The notes: a model not told the origin generated them from the letters alone. A stretch of DNA of 64,000 bases from an uncultured Colwellia sp. (GCA_913063325.1 CAJXYE010000005.1:1-64000); one strand, 5' to 3'. Counted from the stretch's first letter, positions 1 through 9,549 are shown. A program made the numbers and translations.

Positions 1-46
1 CGAAGCGAATGATTAAATTTAACCACTCAGTAATATACGGGTCCAT
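1..46 (-). CDS. puuD: Urate oxidase PuuD-type, first 15 codons only (runs off the left edge)
   Basis: Only the N-terminus is present, reading MDPYITEWLNLIIRF. This matches the start of membrane-bound urate hydroxylases of the PuuD type, which begin with an ITEWLNL-like stretch leading into a heme-containing membrane domain. ATG is at 46-44, with an AAAGGA ribosome binding site 8 bases upstream. The gene is last in the purine cluster as far as the window shows and would supply the urate to 5-hydroxyisourate step that no other gene here covers. The assignment rests on 15 residues plus perfect context, so the family is likely but not certain. Confidence 0.6.
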   Translation of the reverse strand, partial: MDPYITEWLNLIIRF

Positions 47-397
47 AGTCTTTCCTTTTGTACGCCTACCTTGGGTAAACGTTTTATAATTTTATGTTTT
101 TATGACTAGTTAATTAAATTTTTACTTAACTCATGCTTTATTAAATACAGTTTTTATAAAGCATAGTTTGTAAGTGATATTGCCTTAGCCCCGCGCTAGG
201 CAACCGCCTGTTAGATGTAGTACTGGTATTTTTATTAACTTCTTAACTTTTAGCCAGTGAAGCGTTTTAATCTAGCATTAGTGAATTAGTTGATGACTGA
301 AGTTTGTGAGTACAAAGAAGAAGCACGGAATTTATAACTATAAATGAGTACTTCTGATGCCGTATTCGCAAGTTTCAGGTATTAAATAAATTATTAA
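47..397. other. Intergenic region between puuD and guaD
   Basis: No open frame here looks like a protein. It holds a short GC-rich hairpin at 180-203 (arms reading TTGCCTTAGC and GCTAGGCAA) and, at 297-378, one copy of a structured repeat listed separately. The puuD promoter may lie here, because 350 bases is long for an operon spacer. Confidence 0.5.
297..378. repeat. Structured intergenic repeat, copy 1
   Basis: An 82-base imperfect palindrome starting 20 bases beyond the guaD stop codon. The outer arms (CTGAAGTTTGTG, CGCAAGTTTCAG) pair imperfectly. A second stem AGAAG/CTTCT and a terminal stem ATTTA/TAAAT are separated by unpaired blocks ACAAAG opposite GATGCCG and CACGGA opposite TGAGTA. 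A second copy at 38549-38628 keeps the unpaired blocks and changes the stems in compensating ways. It may be a REP-like intergenic element or a structured 3'-end RNA; the function is unknown. Confidence 0.7.
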
Positions 398-1747
398 TTA
401 AACTTTCTCGCCCATAATATGGGTAGCTTTTACGTGTCTGTCGTCACCTAACATGCTTAAAACGAATAGTTTCTCAGTTAAGGTTTTACAGCGCTTGATG
501 CGTACGTCCATTAAAGGAGTTGCTTGATAATCTAGTACGATAAAATCAGCTTCAGCGCCTTTGGTGAAGTTACCAATGGTGCCTTCTAAATCTAAAGAAA
601 TCGCGCCGCCTAAGGTCGCTAAATATAGTGATTTGTATGGGCTTAATTTGTCGCCACGTAATTGCTGTGTTTTATAGCCTTCGTTTAATGTGGTTAGCAT
701 AGAGAAACTGCTACCAGCACCGATATCGGTACCTAAACCGACATTGACATCAAATTGTTCAGCTTGTTTTAAGTTGAAACAGCCGCTACCTAAAAATAGG
801 TTTGAAGTTGGGCAAAAAGCAATAGCTGAATCAGTTTCACTTAAGCGCTGACATTCATGATCGTGTAAATGCACACCATGGGCGAATACACTACGGCGAC
901 CTAATAAGCTGCTTTTATCGTACACATCAAGATAACCATCACTGTCTGGGAATAAGTCACTAACCCAAGCAATTTCATCTTTGTTTTCTGACAAATGCGT
1001 ATGTAGATAAACACCTGGGAATTCTTTTAATAATTCACCCGCTTTGTTCAATTGTTCTGTTGAACAGGTAGGTGCGAAACGTGGAGTAACAGCGTAGAGT
1101 AAGCGGTCTGTGTTATGCCATTTTTCAATTAATGCTTTGCTATCGGTATAGCCTGATTCAGTGGTATCTTGTAGATCATCTGGGCAGTTTTGGTTCATTA
1201 ATACTTTACCGCAAATCATGCGTAATTTTTTCTGTTGGGCTACAGTGAAAAACGCATCAACCGATTCCTTATGAACAGTCCCGAACACAAGAGCAGTGGT
1301 TGTTCCTGCATCTAATAATTGTGTTAAGAAAAATTCAGCAACACGCTTACCATGCTCAATATCAGCGAATTGTTTTTCTTCAGGGAAAGTGTAGTTTTCT
1401 AACCATTCGAGTAACTGCTCACCGTATGAGGCAACCATTTCAGATTGTGCGTAATGCACATGAGTATCAATAAAACCAGGCATGATTAGGCCATTGTCAT
1501 ATTGAGTCACGGTAACATCGGCAGATAACGTTGCTAATAAATCACTAGCAAAACCTACGGCTTCGACTAAGCCATTATTGATAACTAAAAGACCATCGTC
1601 GAAGTACTGGTAACTATCTTCTTCAGCGACTTTGGCAGGATCGGCTAAAAAGTGTAGTACTTCGCCACGGTAAGCTTTGCGACCGGTTTTGGTTGGTTTA
1701 CTTATTACTTCACTTGTTGAAGAAGTGTTTGCAGTATTGTTCGACAT
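398..1747 (-). CDS. guaD: Guanine deaminase
   Basis: Zinc-dependent amidohydrolase converting guanine to xanthine and ammonia, feeding xanthine dehydrogenase encoded upstream. The 449-aa length is normal for bacterial guanine deaminase. Visible metal and catalytic motifs are the N-terminal HxH in GFIDTHVHYAQSE, the YLHTHLSE segment, the FAHGVHL histidine and the late Asp in GLGTDIGAG. It is cytoplasmic with no signal peptide. It lies 86 bases after the ureidoglycolate lyase gene on the same strand, so it is probably co-transcribed with the ureide genes. The N-terminal 25 residues are Ser/Thr-rich and unlike the rest; a later start is possible, but no better ATG is obvious. Confidence 0.93.
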   Translation of the reverse strand: MSNNTANTSSTSEVISKPTKTGRKAYRGEVLHFLADPAKVAEEDSYQYFDDGLLVINNGLVEAVGFASDLLATLSADVTVTQYDNGLIMPGFIDTHVHYAQSEMVASYGEQLLEWLENYTFPEEKQFADIEHGKRVAEFFLTQLLDAGTTTALVFGTVHKESVDAFFTVAQQKKLRMICGKVLMNQNCPDDLQDTTESGYTDSKALIEKWHNTDRLLYAVTPRFAPTCSTEQLNKAGELLKEFPGVYLHTHLSENKDEIAWVSDLFPDSDGYLDVYDKSSLLGRRSVFAHGVHLHDHECQRLSETDSAIAFCPTSNLFLGSGCFNLKQAEQFDVNVGLGTDIGAGSSFSMLTTLNEGYKTQQLRGDKLSPYKSLYLATLGGAISLDLEGTIGNFTKGAEADFIVLDYQATPLMDVRIKRCKTLTEKLFVLSMLGDDRHVKATHIMGEKV

Positions 1748-1833
1748 ATTACTTAACCTATTACTAATTTATTTAGGGTGGAGCTGTGAATTTATTATCT
1801 TTTCAATTTAATATTTGATGGGCAGTGTGACTG

Positions 1834-2343
1834 CTAAGTTTCAAGTGTTATTACCATTGAACCATCGAGTTTTTCTACATCGCAGTTATCGCCTTCTCCG
1901 CCGCGATCGACCACGAGAAAGTCACTGACTTCATTTAGCGCTAAACAAAAGTGATGCCAAGTACCTTTATGGTAGTTCACACCTTGCTCTGAACTTGCTA
2001 AAAACACTTCTATTTTTGACGTATCTAATTCGCCTTTAGGTGCAACGACAACGATATAAGGTTGCTTGCCCGTAGGGATAAAGGCTTGACTGCCCAAAGG
2101 ATGGCGTTCCATCATTTCGACAGGTAAAGGAAAAGCCAGTGGGGTGGAACGAAAAATATTAACTAAGGTTTTACCCTCTTGTTCACTAACATCAACGTCG
2201 GCAAGATTATGATAACGCATAGTATGGCCATCATTAATGGCGAAATGTTCAGCACTTTCGGACACTGAAATAACATCCCCATAAGCTGAGAAATTCTCTG
2301 CCGTTAGCTTTTTGGGTACAACATTAATGATTTTACTGGTCAT
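1834..2343 (-). CDS. allA: Ureidoglycolate lyase
   Basis: Cytoplasmic cupin-fold enzyme splitting ureidoglycolate to glyoxylate and urea, the last step of the pathway in this cluster. Its 169 aa agree with the AllA family. Family-like segments are GSQAFIPTGKQPYIVVVAP in the middle and the NYHKGTWHHFCLAL segment carrying the active-site histidine, followed by FLVVDRGGEGDNC. It sits between uraH and guaD on the same strand. The product urea is not hydrolysed by anything in the window. Confidence 0.9.
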   Translation of the reverse strand: MTSKIINVVPKKLTAENFSAYGDVISVSESAEHFAINDGHTMRYHNLADVDVSEQEGKTLVNIFRSTPLAFPLPVEMMERHPLGSQAFIPTGKQPYIVVVAPKGELDTSKIEVFLASSEQGVNYHKGTWHHFCLALNEVSDFLVVDRGGEGDNCDVEKLDGSMVITLET

Positions 2344-2365
2344 CTTAATCTCTCGGTTAATTGTG

Positions 2366-2397
2366 ATACCAATCGGGTCAATTAATCCGTTTGGTAT
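2366..2397. repeat. Intergenic hairpin between uraH and allA
   Basis: Inverted repeat with arms ATACCAATCGG and CCGTTTGGTAT, one mismatch in 11 pairs, around a 10-base loop. There is no clear U-run, so it is more likely an RNA processing or stability element, or a dispersed palindrome, than a strong terminator. Confidence 0.45.
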
Positions 2398-2449
2398 AAA
2401 TATTTTTCTACTGGCTTGAAACTGGTTCGCTTTATTGCTTATTTAAAAC

Positions 2450-2791
2450 TTAGCTACCGCGATAAGTAGAGTAGCCATATGCGGTTAGCAATAATGGAAT
2501 ATGGTAATGCGTGCCGCTGGCGTCAATTTCAAAAACAATATCTACGTAGGGGTAAAAGCCTTCTTCGTTATTCGCTTTAAAATAAACCGAGGTAGCAAAG
2601 TGCATGCGATAAATGCCAGCAGGTAATTTTTCATCAGCAGCTAATAAACCAGGTAAACGACCGTCAGTATTAGTAACGCCGCCGTTTATTTCTTTCCAGC
2701 CTTCGCCATCTTGAGCGAATAACGTAATTGGTACGTTTTGCGCGGGTAAACCACGGGTAGTATCTAATATGTGTGTTGTAATTTGACTCAT
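2450..2791 (-). CDS. uraH: 5-hydroxyisourate hydrolase (transthyretin-like)
   Basis: Hydrolyses 5-hydroxyisourate, the product of urate oxidase, to OHCU. The 113-aa protein begins THILDTTRGLPAQNVPI, the N-terminal signature with the active-site histidine, and ends in the diagnostic C-terminal YRGS. There is no signal peptide, so it acts in the cytoplasm. The next gene in the pathway, uraD, is immediately upstream on the same strand, giving a cluster order close to reaction order. Confidence 0.95.
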   Translation of the reverse strand: MSQITTHILDTTRGLPAQNVPITLFAQDGEGWKEINGGVTNTDGRLPGLLAADEKLPAGIYRMHFATSVYFKANNEEGFYPYVDIVFEIDASGTHYHIPLLLTAYGYSTYRGS

Positions 2792-2854
2792 GTTCTTTCC
2801 TTAAATCAATCGGCTTTTAAATAGCCTTAAATTTATCTTAACTGGTACAGTGAA

Positions 2855-3364
2855 CTAGCCTTCAGCTAATGCTTTATCAATACGAAGTTGAAATATTTTA
2901 CGCTGCTCTTCAGCAGCATTAACAAGCTCTTGCGCTCGACTGTTTGGTAAACGAGCTTGCAATAAATCGGACATTTGTTTGGCGCTTTTACCCGTTGCAC
3001 AAACGATAAAGATAAAACCAAATTTGGCTTCGTAATCGCTATTACCTTGAGAAAGCACTTCCAGCACAGTATCGTTAGCTTCTTTCACTAAACCTTGCTC
3101 GTTGCCCGCTAATTCTTTGGTATTAACATACTTAGCACGCAAGCTACTGACATCACCAATTTTAGGATGACCTTCAAACGCTTCAAAATAATCTTGTTCT
3201 GTTAAACCTAACCAAGCATCATCAGCGGCTTGTTTTAGTGCTGCATCGTCAGAAAATGGACGAGCTGCTACCATCTTGTTAACCCAAGTACTTGAAGTAC
3301 AACATTGCATAAACGTATGACTAGCGTCGCTTACTGGTAATTGGTTTAAATCTTCTAATATCAT
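2855..3364 (-). CDS. uraD: OHCU decarboxylase
   Basis: 2-oxo-4-hydroxy-4-carboxy-5-ureidoimidazoline decarboxylase, making S-allantoin. The signature FEGHPKIGD with its catalytic His is present and the length of about 170 aa fits. I place the start at ATG 3364 (MILEDLNQLPVSD) because AAGGAA lies about 7 bases before it. The frame is open back to 3400, but that longer start would fall inside a strong hairpin (3388-3420) and lacks a ribosome site; an ATG at 3370 is too close to the AAGGAA. It lies between uraH and allantoicase on the same strand. Confidence 0.93.
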   Translation of the reverse strand: MILEDLNQLPVSDASHTFMQCCTSSTWVNKMVAARPFSDDAALKQAADDAWLGLTEQDYFEAFEGHPKIGDVSSLRAKYVNTKELAGNEQGLVKEANDTVLEVLSQGNSDYEAKFGFIFIVCATGKSAKQMSDLLQARLPNSRAQELVNAAEEQRKIFQLRIDKALAEG

Positions 3365-3387
3365 TATCATTTCCTTGTTCTTTATCT

Positions 3388-3420
3388 TTAGCAATGGCAT
3401 TTAAAAAATGCCATTGCTAA
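3388..3420. promoter_or_regulatory. Strong hairpin in the alc-uraD spacer
   Basis: Perfect 14-bp inverted repeat (arms TTAGCAATGGCATT and AATGCCATTGCTAA) with a 5-base loop, lying 9 bases after the allantoicase stop and about 24 bases before the uraD start. There is no U-run after it on the minus strand, so it probably acts in the mRNA as a processing or stability hairpin, or as a weak attenuator, not as a full terminator. Confidence 0.55.
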
Positions 3421-3429
3421 GCGTACTGA

Positions 3430-4494
3430 CTAACCTTGGCGGTTACCAAAAACACGCATACGAGAAATACCACCATCAGGGAAGATACTTAAACGTACAT
3501 GTGTAAACGGCTGGTCTTTCTCAACAACGATTTCTTTAGTAAATAAGTGTTCACGATGCGCATATAATTTAGTGCTTGGAATAATCGCTGTCCAAGATAC
3601 ACTCTGTGCACATTCTGTGAAATCATCACTATCACTGATGCAACCTTCAAGCATAAAGGTATCTGGGAAGTTGCCTTTAAAGTGACAAGTATCAATAATC
3701 ACTTTGTTCACGCTACCCGTCGCCGCTAATTTAACTATTGACCAATCTGGACCTGGATCACGACGACGTTTAGTTTCCCAGCCATCACCCATGTTGGCGC
3801 CACGGCCAGGCATGATCAGGTTGTTTTTGTCTGAGAAGAACATATCAGAAACTAATAATGCTTTTGCACCGTTTTTGATTGATGCTAAATCAATAAGTTC
3901 GCCGTCGACAAAGTCATTCCAGTTAACATCTGCTTCACCGTAAACGCGGAAACGAGCAATACCACCATCAGGGAACATGGTTAAACGCACATGAGTAAAA
4001 GCAGTATCGTTTGACTTTTCACCGTCAAGAACAAAAAGGTTTTGGCTATGCGCTTTAACATCAGTCGCTTCAAAAATAGTTTGCCAAACAGTATCGGCAT
4101 TAGGTTGCACTTCACTTACACAGGCTTCAACAGATACTTTTTCAGGGGCATTACCACGGAAATAGTTAGTGTCGATATCAAAGGCGCGAATAACACCGCT
4201 GATACCTAAACGGATAATACACCAATCAGAATCACGACCATTGTTACGGCCATAACTACGGCGTGATTCCCAACCGTCCATCCATTTACCACGTTCAGTA
4301 AACTTCTCTTCGATAAAAATACCACGACCAACTTTTAATAAGTTTTCCATTTCTGCGAAGAAATCATCACTACATGAAAGTGTTTCGCCACCTACTTTTT
4401 CGCTAGCTAAATCAACATAATGTGTTTTTAATTTTTGCTCTAATACCGCTTCATCTGCCGACAATTTGTTTTGTGCTAACCAATCTTCAATCAT
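3430..4494 (-). CDS. alc: Allantoicase
   Basis: Hydrolyses allantoate to ureidoglycolate and urea in the cytoplasm. The 354-aa protein shows the duplicated jelly-roll design of the family: an N-terminal repeat (MDGWESRRSYGRN, DWCIIRLGISGVI) and a C-terminal repeat (GDGWETKRRRDPG, DWSIVKLAATGSV), each ending with a THVRLxxFPDGGIxRxRVxG strand. It lies between allantoinase and uraD on the same strand. Choosing the allantoicase route means urea, not ammonia, leaves this step. Confidence 0.95.
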   Translation of the reverse strand: MIEDWLAQNKLSADEAVLEQKLKTHYVDLASEKVGGETLSCSDDFFAEMENLLKVGRGIFIEEKFTERGKWMDGWESRRSYGRNNGRDSDWCIIRLGISGVIRAFDIDTNYFRGNAPEKVSVEACVSEVQPNADTVWQTIFEATDVKAHSQNLFVLDGEKSNDTAFTHVRLTMFPDGGIARFRVYGEADVNWNDFVDGELIDLASIKNGAKALLVSDMFFSDKNNLIMPGRGANMGDGWETKRRRDPGPDWSIVKLAATGSVNKVIIDTCHFKGNFPDTFMLEGCISDSDDFTECAQSVSWTAIIPSTKLYAHREHLFTKEIVVEKDQPFTHVRLSIFPDGGISRMRVFGNRQG

Positions 4495-4611
4495 TTTTTA
4501 TCTCCAGTTACTGCATTGTCAGGCAAGCCTTGGTCGACTCTGATACATTGCGTTAATTTTTATTTTCTTATTTTTTATTCGTTTTAATAACTCAGTATTT
4601 TTTAAATACTC

Positions 4612-5967
4612 TTACAACTGACCTTTAAGTAGCGGTCGACCTATTGGTGAATTAATAAATTCATCTTGCTGATAAACATGAAAACCACGGACAAAGGTAT
4701 GGTTGACCTGACCCGTTACTTTACGACCCGCATAAGGGGTAATATTGTGTTTGTGTTTGATCATCTCGGTAGTAATGGTGTACTCGATAGTTTCATCAAA
4801 TATGCAAAAATCAGCATGATTACCTACTTTAATTGCGCCTTTAATACCGTCTAAACCAGCAAACTTTGCCGTTTCAGCAGACATCAATCGAGCTAAATCT
4901 ACTAAGGTAAAACCACGATCTTTGGCTTCAGTCCAAATAAGTGGTAGACCAAATTGCAGTGCGGAAATACCACCCCATGCCTTTTCAATATCACCAGTAT
5001 CAATATGTTTTAATTCTGGTGTACAAGGTGAATGATCCGATACGATAAAGTCTAAACGACCATCATTTACGGCTTGCCATAAATGTTCACGGTTTTTGTT
5101 TTCACGAATAGGCGGGCAACACTTAAATAAAGTTTTGCCATCAGGAATATTTTCCGAGGCAATGGTTAAATAATGAGGGCAGGTTTCTGCGGTAAAACGT
5201 AAACCTTCTGACTTTGCTTGTGCGATTGTAGATAATGCTTCATCAGAGGATAAATGCACTATATGCACCTTGCAGTTATCACCGGCTTCTTTAGATTCAC
5301 GCGCCATATCAACCATTAATGAGATGGCATTGTTTTCCCAGCTTTTAGGACGAGACTCTAAGAAAGAGTCGTATTCCTTGGTGATTTCAACATCATCAAA
5401 ATGGCCACAATCTAATTCAGCATGAATCAAATAAGGCACATCATATTTAGCTAGAATAGGCATAGCCGCGCGCATATCTTTGGCTTCAACCGGTGGGAAT
5501 TCTTCAATACCTGAATCGATCAAGAAAGATTTAACACCTAAAACACCAGCGCTAAGTAACTCATCTAAATCATCAATATTTTGTGGAATTACGCCACCCC
5601 AAAAGCCACAATCAACCCAGAGTTTATCGTGTACAGAATCGAGTTTTTCTTGAAAAGCGGCTTTGGTCGTTGTTACCGGGATACAGTTTAACGGCATATC
5701 TACTAGTGCGGTAATGCCGCCAGCAGCAGCAGCTTGTGTTGCGGTATTAAAACCTTCCCATTCTGTGCGACCTGGTTCGTTAATATGAACGTGTGAGTCA
5801 ACTAAGCCTGGCATAATTACTTGCTCGCCAAAGTCTTTAACTTCACAGCTAAGCACTTGACCATGACTATGAATAGCAATGGTCACTTCATCTTTAACTT
5901 CAATACAAGCCGCGATCATTTTTCCGTCGACAACCACTTGTGTACTTTGTAGAGCAAAATGGGACAC
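4612..5967 (-). CDS. allB: Allantoinase (dihydroorotase-like amidohydrolase)
   Basis: Opens the allantoin ring to allantoate. It is a 451-aa cyclic amidohydrolase with the binuclear metal set visible: HVH in GLVDSHVHINEPGR, the lysine in GVKSFLIDSG (normally carboxylated), His in PYLIHAELD and IVHLSSDEAL, and Asp in FIVSDHSPCTPELK. The last motif and the FxGLDGIKGAIKVGNHADF region separate it from dihydroorotase and dihydropyrimidinase. It is the first gene after the xdh terminator and 117 bases before allantoicase, so a separate promoter in 5968-6150 probably drives allB-alc-uraD-uraH-allA-guaD. Confidence 0.93.
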   Translation of the reverse strand: MSHFALQSTQVVVDGKMIAACIEVKDEVTIAIHSHGQVLSCEVKDFGEQVIMPGLVDSHVHINEPGRTEWEGFNTATQAAAAGGITALVDMPLNCIPVTTTKAAFQEKLDSVHDKLWVDCGFWGGVIPQNIDDLDELLSAGVLGVKSFLIDSGIEEFPPVEAKDMRAAMPILAKYDVPYLIHAELDCGHFDDVEITKEYDSFLESRPKSWENNAISLMVDMARESKEAGDNCKVHIVHLSSDEALSTIAQAKSEGLRFTAETCPHYLTIASENIPDGKTLFKCCPPIRENKNREHLWQAVNDGRLDFIVSDHSPCTPELKHIDTGDIEKAWGGISALQFGLPLIWTEAKDRGFTLVDLARLMSAETAKFAGLDGIKGAIKVGNHADFCIFDETIEYTITTEMIKHKHNITPYAGRKVTGQVNHTFVRGFHVYQQDEFINSPIGRPLLKGQL

Positions 5968-6154
5968 CTTGCTAACTCCTCTTAATTGATAAACGTTTTC
6001 TTACGTTTTGAATGCGTTTCCAATGGTTTAAATGTCCAATAACTTCGTTGCTTTCAATCCCAATAGCCAGCTATTAGTTAATCAAGCGCTTTGTTCTTGA
6101 AAATTTATCCTCATTGGATGCTGTAACGATTTAAATGTTTTTTAAAAAGTGAGT

Positions 6155-6189
6155 CTGACGCGGTTTAACAAAGTGTTAAACCGCGTCAG
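6155..6189 (-). terminator. Terminator after xdhC
   Basis: Perfect 15-bp stem (CTGACGCGGTTTAAC pairing with GTTAAACCGCGTCAG) with a 5-base loop. On the minus strand it is followed by ACTCACTTTTT. It lies 60 bases downstream of the xdhC stop and would end the xdhABC transcript before allantoinase. Confidence 0.8.
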
Positions 6190-6248
6190 CTCAGTCAATA
6201 TGTGCGAGCATATCTTTATTTAATTTGTTGTACTTTGTTCTAAGTCAG

Positions 6249-7145
6249 TTAGCTGACTTCTTCGTTTACTAAACTTTTTAGCTCTTGCCAGCCTATACCA
6301 CGTTTAGTGCTTTGTGGTTTGGCATCTTTTTGTTTATTAGCGCTTGGGTTAGCTTCAGTATTGGCGGCTAACTTTGCTTGATAAAGTTGGATGATTTCAC
6401 CAGCCACTGAAACAGCAACTTCCATCGGTAATTTGCCTTGCACTTGTGCTAAACCGATAGGGCAGTTCATCTTCTCAACTAAGCCTTTTTCAATATCACG
6501 ATGTTGAAATCTTTGTTGAAAACGACGCCACTTGGTATCAGAAGCAATTAAACCTGAATAAGCAAAATCAGCACGTTTTAAAATATTATGGCTAATGTCA
6601 AAATCAAGTTGGTGATTGTGTGTCATCACTATGTAATAGCTGTTAGTTGGCATAGTTGCCACTTCTTCTTCTGGGTTTTCACTAATCACTGCTGTGACAT
6701 TTGAATAGCTTTCAACATCATCAGGAAACTGTTCAGCGCGGTTATCAACCCAGGTAATGCTACAAGGTAAACCTGCCAAAATAGGAATAAGCGCTTTACC
6801 GACATGACCTGCACCAAATAATATGATGTTGGCGCCGCTGGCACTAAAACACTCAAACAATACGCTAGCATCACCACCACAACATTGACCTAATTGCGCG
6901 CCAAGTTGAAAGTGCTCAAGTTGTTGACAAGCTTCACCGCTAGTTAATAACTGATGAGCATGTTTAATCACCTTATGTTCAAGGTGACCACCACCAATGG
7001 TGTCAAAAATATCATCATGAGTTATCACCATTTTGGTGCCACTGTTGCGTGGTGTTGAACCGGTTACACCAACGATTGTCGCAACAACGTAGGCTTTACC
7101 TTGTTTGTTTAGCTGGTGTACTGCACCGGTCCAATTCAGTTTCAT
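6249..7145 (-). CDS. xdhC: Xanthine dehydrogenase accessory protein XdhC
   Basis: Molybdenum-cofactor maturation factor that binds Moco, promotes its sulfuration and hands it to XdhB. The N-terminal XdhC_CoxI domain (VTGSTPRNSGTKMVI, then GGGHLEHKVI) and a C-terminal Rossmann-like domain (IILFGAGHVGKALIPIL) are present. Start chosen at ATG 7145 (MKLNWTGAVHQLNKQG) with AGGAA 7 bases upstream; the open frame reaches 7220, but the extra 25 residues overlap the end of xdhB and lack a ribosome site. The C-terminal 50 residues are Lys/Ala/Asn-rich and probably disordered. Third gene of xdhABC. Confidence 0.92.
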   Translation of the reverse strand: MKLNWTGAVHQLNKQGKAYVVATIVGVTGSTPRNSGTKMVITHDDIFDTIGGGHLEHKVIKHAHQLLTSGEACQQLEHFQLGAQLGQCCGGDASVLFECFSASGANIILFGAGHVGKALIPILAGLPCSITWVDNRAEQFPDDVESYSNVTAVISENPEEEVATMPTNSYYIVMTHNHQLDFDISHNILKRADFAYSGLIASDTKWRRFQQRFQHRDIEKGLVEKMNCPIGLAQVQGKLPMEVAVSVAGEIIQLYQAKLAANTEANPSANKQKDAKPQSTKRGIGWQELKSLVNEEVS

Positions 7146-7179
7146 GATGATATTCCTATTACTTCGCAGAGGTGGCTGC

Positions 7180-9549
7180 TTACTTATTTGACTTAAGGGC
7201 TTCAACAGCAAACAACACACGTTCAGGTGTAGCAGGTGTGTCTAGTTTAGGGCTAACTTTGTAATCTGCGACACTGGCAACAGCATCTTTCAATGCCGAC
7301 CAAACAGCCATACCTAGCATAAATGGTGGCTCACCAACTGCTTTTGAGTTGTAAATAGTACGCTCTGGATTAGGAGCATCTGGCACTAACGCAACGCGGA
7401 AGTCTTCAGGTGCATCGTTAATCGCTGGAATTTTGTAGGTTGCTGGATTGTTTGAAAGTAAACGACCTTGTTCATTCCATACCAATTCTTCAGTTGTTAA
7501 CCAACCCATGCCTTGCACAAAAGCACCTTCGATTTGACCGATATCAATTGCTGGGTTAATTGAAGCACCAACATCTTGTAAGATATCTGTACGTACCGTT
7601 TTGTACTCTCCAGTTAAGGTATCGATGATAACTTCAGAAACACATGCACCGGTTGCGAAGTAGAAGAACGGACGTCCTTTACCAGCAGCACGATCATAGT
7701 GAATCTTAGGTGTTTTGTAGAAACCTGTAGAAGATAATGAAACACGATTCATATAAGCAATTTGAGAGAACTCAGCAAAACTAAAGGTTTGCTCACCAAC
7801 AATAACATTGTTACTTTCAAAGTGAACTTGTCCTGCTTCAACGTCATATTTCTCACAAGCAAAGTCAATTAAACGTTGCTTGATAGTTTTAGCAGCAGCT
7901 TCTGCAGCTTTACCATTTAAGTCAGTACCTGAAGAGGCAGCGGTAGGAGATGAGTTTGGTACTTTATCAGTACGAGCAGCAGAACAAGCAACCGTATCAA
8001 CATCAACTTGAAATTCTTGTGCAACAATTTGCGCTACTTTAGTATTCAAACCTTGACCCATTTCACTACCACCATGGCTTAAGTGAATTGTGCCATCAGT
8101 GTAAACATGAACTAGTGCACCTGCTTGGTTTAAATGCTGAACAGTAAAAGAAATACCAAACTTAACTGGCGTTAAGGCAATCCCTTTTTTCAGTATGCTG
8201 TTATTTGCATTATATTCAGTGATTGCTTTACGACGTGCTTGGTAATCTGAACTTTCTTCCAACGATTCAATGATTTCGCTTAAGTTGTTATGTTCAACGG
8301 TTTGATCATAATGAGTAACGTTACGTTCTTCTTTACCGTATAAGTTAAGTTTACGAATTTCTAATGGATCTTTACCAAGATGACGAGCAATTTCATCCAT
8401 GATCAGTTCGATAGTCATCATACCTTGAGGACCACCAAAACCACGGTAAGCGGTATGAGAAACCGTGTTTAGTTTACAACGGTTACCGGTAATAGTTGAT
8501 TGATCTAAGTAGTAAGCATTATCTGAGTGGAACATTGCTCTATCAACAATCGCATCAGATAAATCTGGTGAGTAACCACAGTTACCATTTACTTCGATGT
8601 TGATTCCTTTGATTTGACCATTTTCGTCAAAACCAACGGTGTAGTTGTTTTCAAATGGGTGACGTTTACCTGTCATTACCATATCGTCTAAACGCGCTAA
8701 CTTAAACTTAACAGGGCGGCCTGTTTCATTAGCAAGTAAAGCGGCAATACATGCCCAAGGCGCAGCTTGGGTTTCTTTACCACCAAAACCACCACCCATA
8801 CGGCGCATATCAACTAAAACTTTGTTTAGTGGAATATCAAGTACTTCAGCCACTAGCTTTTGTACTTCACTTGGATGTTGTGAAGAAGTAAAGATGTTCA
8901 TGCCACCATCTTCAGTAGGCTCTGCCGTTGAAACTTGGCCTTCAAGATACATATGCTCTTGACCACCAACATTGATTTCACCAGATAATTGATGCGCTGC
9001 AGCTGCAATAGCAGATTCAGAATCGCCACGTTTCAAACTATGTGGAGGACGAACAAAACTTTTTTTGGCTAAAGCGTCTTTTACGGTAAGTACCGCTTCA
9101 AGTTCTTCATATTCAACCTTTGCCAGTTTAACTGCTTTACGCGCCAGGTCGAAACTTGTTGCTGCAACAGCGAAAAGTGGTTGACCAACAAACTCTACTT
9201 TACCAATAGCTAGTACTGGGTCACCTGGGAATACCGGGCCGATATCAGTATGACCGGGTACATCTTCAACGGTAATTACTTTTACCACACCTTCCGCAGC
9301 TTTAACTGCAGATAAGTCCATTGAAATGATATTAGCGTGCGCCATAGTAGATTGACCTACATAAGCATGTAACTCACCACGAAGAGCAGGGCGGTCATCA
9401 ACATAAATAGCTTCACCAGCTACTTGTTTGTCAGCACTTTCGTGCTTTTTATGCGTACCAACACCACCTAAACCAACACCAACTTGGCCTTCAACAACTG
9501 CTTTATCTGTGTTTGAACTGGCTTTTTTTACATCAATAAGAGTACGCAT
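7180..9549 (-). CDS. xdhB: Xanthine dehydrogenase, molybdopterin-binding subunit
   Basis: Catalytic large subunit of bacterial xanthine dehydrogenase, oxidising hypoxanthine and xanthine to urate. The 789-aa protein has the N-terminal a/b hammerhead (AGEAIYVDDRP) and the Moco-binding segments RRMGGGFGGKETQ, TAYRGFGGPQGM and GSEMGQGLNTKVAQI. The late KAVGEPPFMLG carries the catalytic glutamate. There is no Tat signal, so the enzyme is cytoplasmic. Its start shares base 9549 with the xdhA stop, implying translational coupling. The two-subunit layout is the common proteobacterial one. Confidence 0.95.
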   Translation of the reverse strand: MRTLIDVKKASSNTDKAVVEGQVGVGLGGVGTHKKHESADKQVAGEAIYVDDRPALRGELHAYVGQSTMAHANIISMDLSAVKAAEGVVKVITVEDVPGHTDIGPVFPGDPVLAIGKVEFVGQPLFAVAATSFDLARKAVKLAKVEYEELEAVLTVKDALAKKSFVRPPHSLKRGDSESAIAAAAHQLSGEINVGGQEHMYLEGQVSTAEPTEDGGMNIFTSSQHPSEVQKLVAEVLDIPLNKVLVDMRRMGGGFGGKETQAAPWACIAALLANETGRPVKFKLARLDDMVMTGKRHPFENNYTVGFDENGQIKGINIEVNGNCGYSPDLSDAIVDRAMFHSDNAYYLDQSTITGNRCKLNTVSHTAYRGFGGPQGMMTIELIMDEIARHLGKDPLEIRKLNLYGKEERNVTHYDQTVEHNNLSEIIESLEESSDYQARRKAITEYNANNSILKKGIALTPVKFGISFTVQHLNQAGALVHVYTDGTIHLSHGGSEMGQGLNTKVAQIVAQEFQVDVDTVACSAARTDKVPNSSPTAASSGTDLNGKAAEAAAKTIKQRLIDFACEKYDVEAGQVHFESNNVIVGEQTFSFAEFSQIAYMNRVSLSSTGFYKTPKIHYDRAAGKGRPFFYFATGACVSEVIIDTLTGEYKTVRTDILQDVGASINPAIDIGQIEGAFVQGMGWLTTEELVWNEQGRLLSNNPATYKIPAINDAPEDFRVALVPDAPNPERTIYNSKAVGEPPFMLGMAVWSALKDAVASVADYKVSPKLDTPATPERVLFAVEALKSNK